DNA of 5,798 bases. It comes from an uncultured Saprospiraceae bacterium (GTDB lineage: Bacteria > Bacteroidota > Bacteroidia > Chitinophagales > Saprospiraceae). The notes below the pieces were generated by a model. That model saw only the letters and a list, made by a program, of their open reading frames with translations, had not been told where the DNA came from and searched no databases. The DNA lies in contig CALIQO010000054.1 of NCBI GenBank assembly GCA_938044055.1, positions 1 to 5,798 on the forward strand, given 5' to 3'. Shown piece after piece: positions 5,124 to 5,798 of the stretch (the first letter of the stretch is position 1; each line of letters begins with the position of its first letter). Both the position numbers and the translations under genes were made by a program.

Positions 5124-5798
5124 ATGAAAAATATATTATTACCTATAATAAGTATAATAACCTTAACCAGTTGTATTCGGGTTCAACCGACTAGTGAAAT
5201 TTCTGATTCCATAAGAAAACGGATTGACTCTTTGTTTACAGAATTTGATAATCTAGATTCTCCAGGGTATGCAATTGGAATTTCTAAAAACGGAAAGACG
5301 TATTATAAAAGAGGATACGGTGCTGCCAACTTAGATTACAACATACCCATTGAAACAACTTCTTCATTTAGTATCGCCTCGGTTTCTAAGCAGTTTACAG
5401 CAGCCTGTATCGCACTATTAATTATTGAAAAAAAGATATCACTGGAATCCGATGCAGCTGATTTTATTCCTGCATTAAGAAAGTACACAGACACTATCCG
5501 AATAAAACATCTTATTTATAATACCAGTGGCATAACAGACTACCCTCTCCTAAAACGAAAAAGCAACAAGTCATGGGTGACGTTTAATTACTTTGATATT
5601 GATGAATGTATTTCCACATCGCTTGAGGAAGATTCACTTAAATTTAAACCTGGTGAAAAATGGGATTATTGCAACGTAAACTTTATGCTGTTGACAAAAA
5701 TCGTGGAAAATATTAGTCGACAAACATTTAGTGAATATATCAAAGTAAAGCTTTTCGACACATTGAAGATGAACAGCACTTTTATAAATGACGATATC
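5124..5798 (+). CDS. Serine hydrolase lipoprotein of the beta-lactamase (class C-like) family, 3' end outside window
   Basis: The visible 225 residues start with a classical lipoprotein leader ending L-T-S-C (Cys17). The mature part follows the beta-lactamase/transpeptidase-like fold (Pfam Beta-lactamase, PF00144). PGYAIGISKNGKTYYKRGYG (47-66) gives the first strands. S-V-S-K (86-89) supplies catalytic Ser86 and Lys89, preceded by FSIAS and followed by a helix. LIYNTSGITDY (130-140) matches the usual LLxHTSGIxDY with Asn in place of His, and W-D-Y-C-N (180-184) provides the Tyr182-x-Asn184 motif. The KTG-like third motif would lie beyond the window edge. The family covers esterases, D-amino-acid peptidases and peptide hydrolases as well as true beta-lactamases, so antibiotic resistance should not be inferred. 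A stop at 5115-5117 fixes the start; AGGA at 5116-5119 is a weak ribosome binding site. It follows the three-domain gene by 93 bases with no clear terminator and may be cotranscribed. Confidence 0.9.
   Translation, partial: MKNILLPIISIITLTSCIRVQPTSEISDSIRKRIDSLFTEFDNLDSPGYAIGISKNGKTYYKRGYGAANLDYNIPIETTSSFSIASVSKQFTAACIALLIIEKKISLESDAADFIPALRKYTDTIRIKHLIYNTSGITDYPLLKRKSNKSWVTFNYFDIDECISTSLEEDSLKFKPGEKWDYCNVNFMLLTKIVENISRQTFSEYIKVKLFDTLKMNSTFINDDI

Noticed and set aside
5124..5798. Reading the last gene as an antibiotic-resistance beta-lactamase
   Set aside because: The SxxK and YxN motifs are shared by many esterases and peptidases of this family, and the LxxNTSGIxDY pattern suits those at least as well; the third motif is not in the window.

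Overview
The window is AT-rich, tightly packed and coded entirely on the + strand. Several traits suggest a member of the Bacteroidota, probably a flavobacterial or cytophagal lineage. Three predicted envelope proteins begin with lipoprotein-type signals, start codons mostly lack a clear Shine-Dalgarno, and one promoter-like site approaches the Bacteroidota TTG / TAnnTTTG pattern. The protein families (SRPBCC/AHSA1, NTF2-like lipoprotein, GATase1-AraC regulator, class-C-type serine hydrolase lipoprotein) also fit. The assignment is inference; no marker gene is present.

Layout. Positions 2-604 are the 3' end of a TPR-type helical repeat protein that began before the window. A predicted NTF2-like lipoprotein follows at 751-1245. 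A 424-base gap (1246-1669) holds one possible 33-residue membrane peptide (1403-1504) and a short inverted repeat. Next is an SRPBCC/AHSA1-type protein (1670-2161), closed by a hairpin that may be a terminator (2175-2220). The core follows: an AraC-family regulator with an N-terminal DJ-1/PfpI-like (GATase1) sensor domain (2270-3262), then a 566-residue exported-looking protein (3330-5030). The latter joins a second DJ-1/PfpI-like domain, a CxxC/CxxC zinc-ribbon segment and a complete alpha/beta-hydrolase domain. The window ends inside a lipoprotein serine hydrolase of the beta-lactamase/transpeptidase-like family (5124 to the edge).

How the genes may work together. The regulator and the three-domain protein are neighbours in the same direction, and both carry a GATase1 domain of the same subfamily with an intact cysteine elbow. 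The 67-base gap between them holds a near-consensus Bacteroidota promoter, an 8-bp direct repeat (TTTGAATC, 17-bp period) overlapping it, and a perfect 7-bp hairpin just before the start codon. The regulator has a 12-bp perfect palindrome 18 bases before its own start. The simplest reading is that the regulator senses a small metabolite through its GATase1 domain and controls a cell-envelope enzyme whose GATase1 and hydrolase domains act on the same or a related compound. The serine hydrolase lipoprotein downstream may belong to the same response. The substrate cannot be read from the sequence. The regulator/fusion pair is the best candidate here for an undescribed system; the remaining genes look like ordinary accessory genes.
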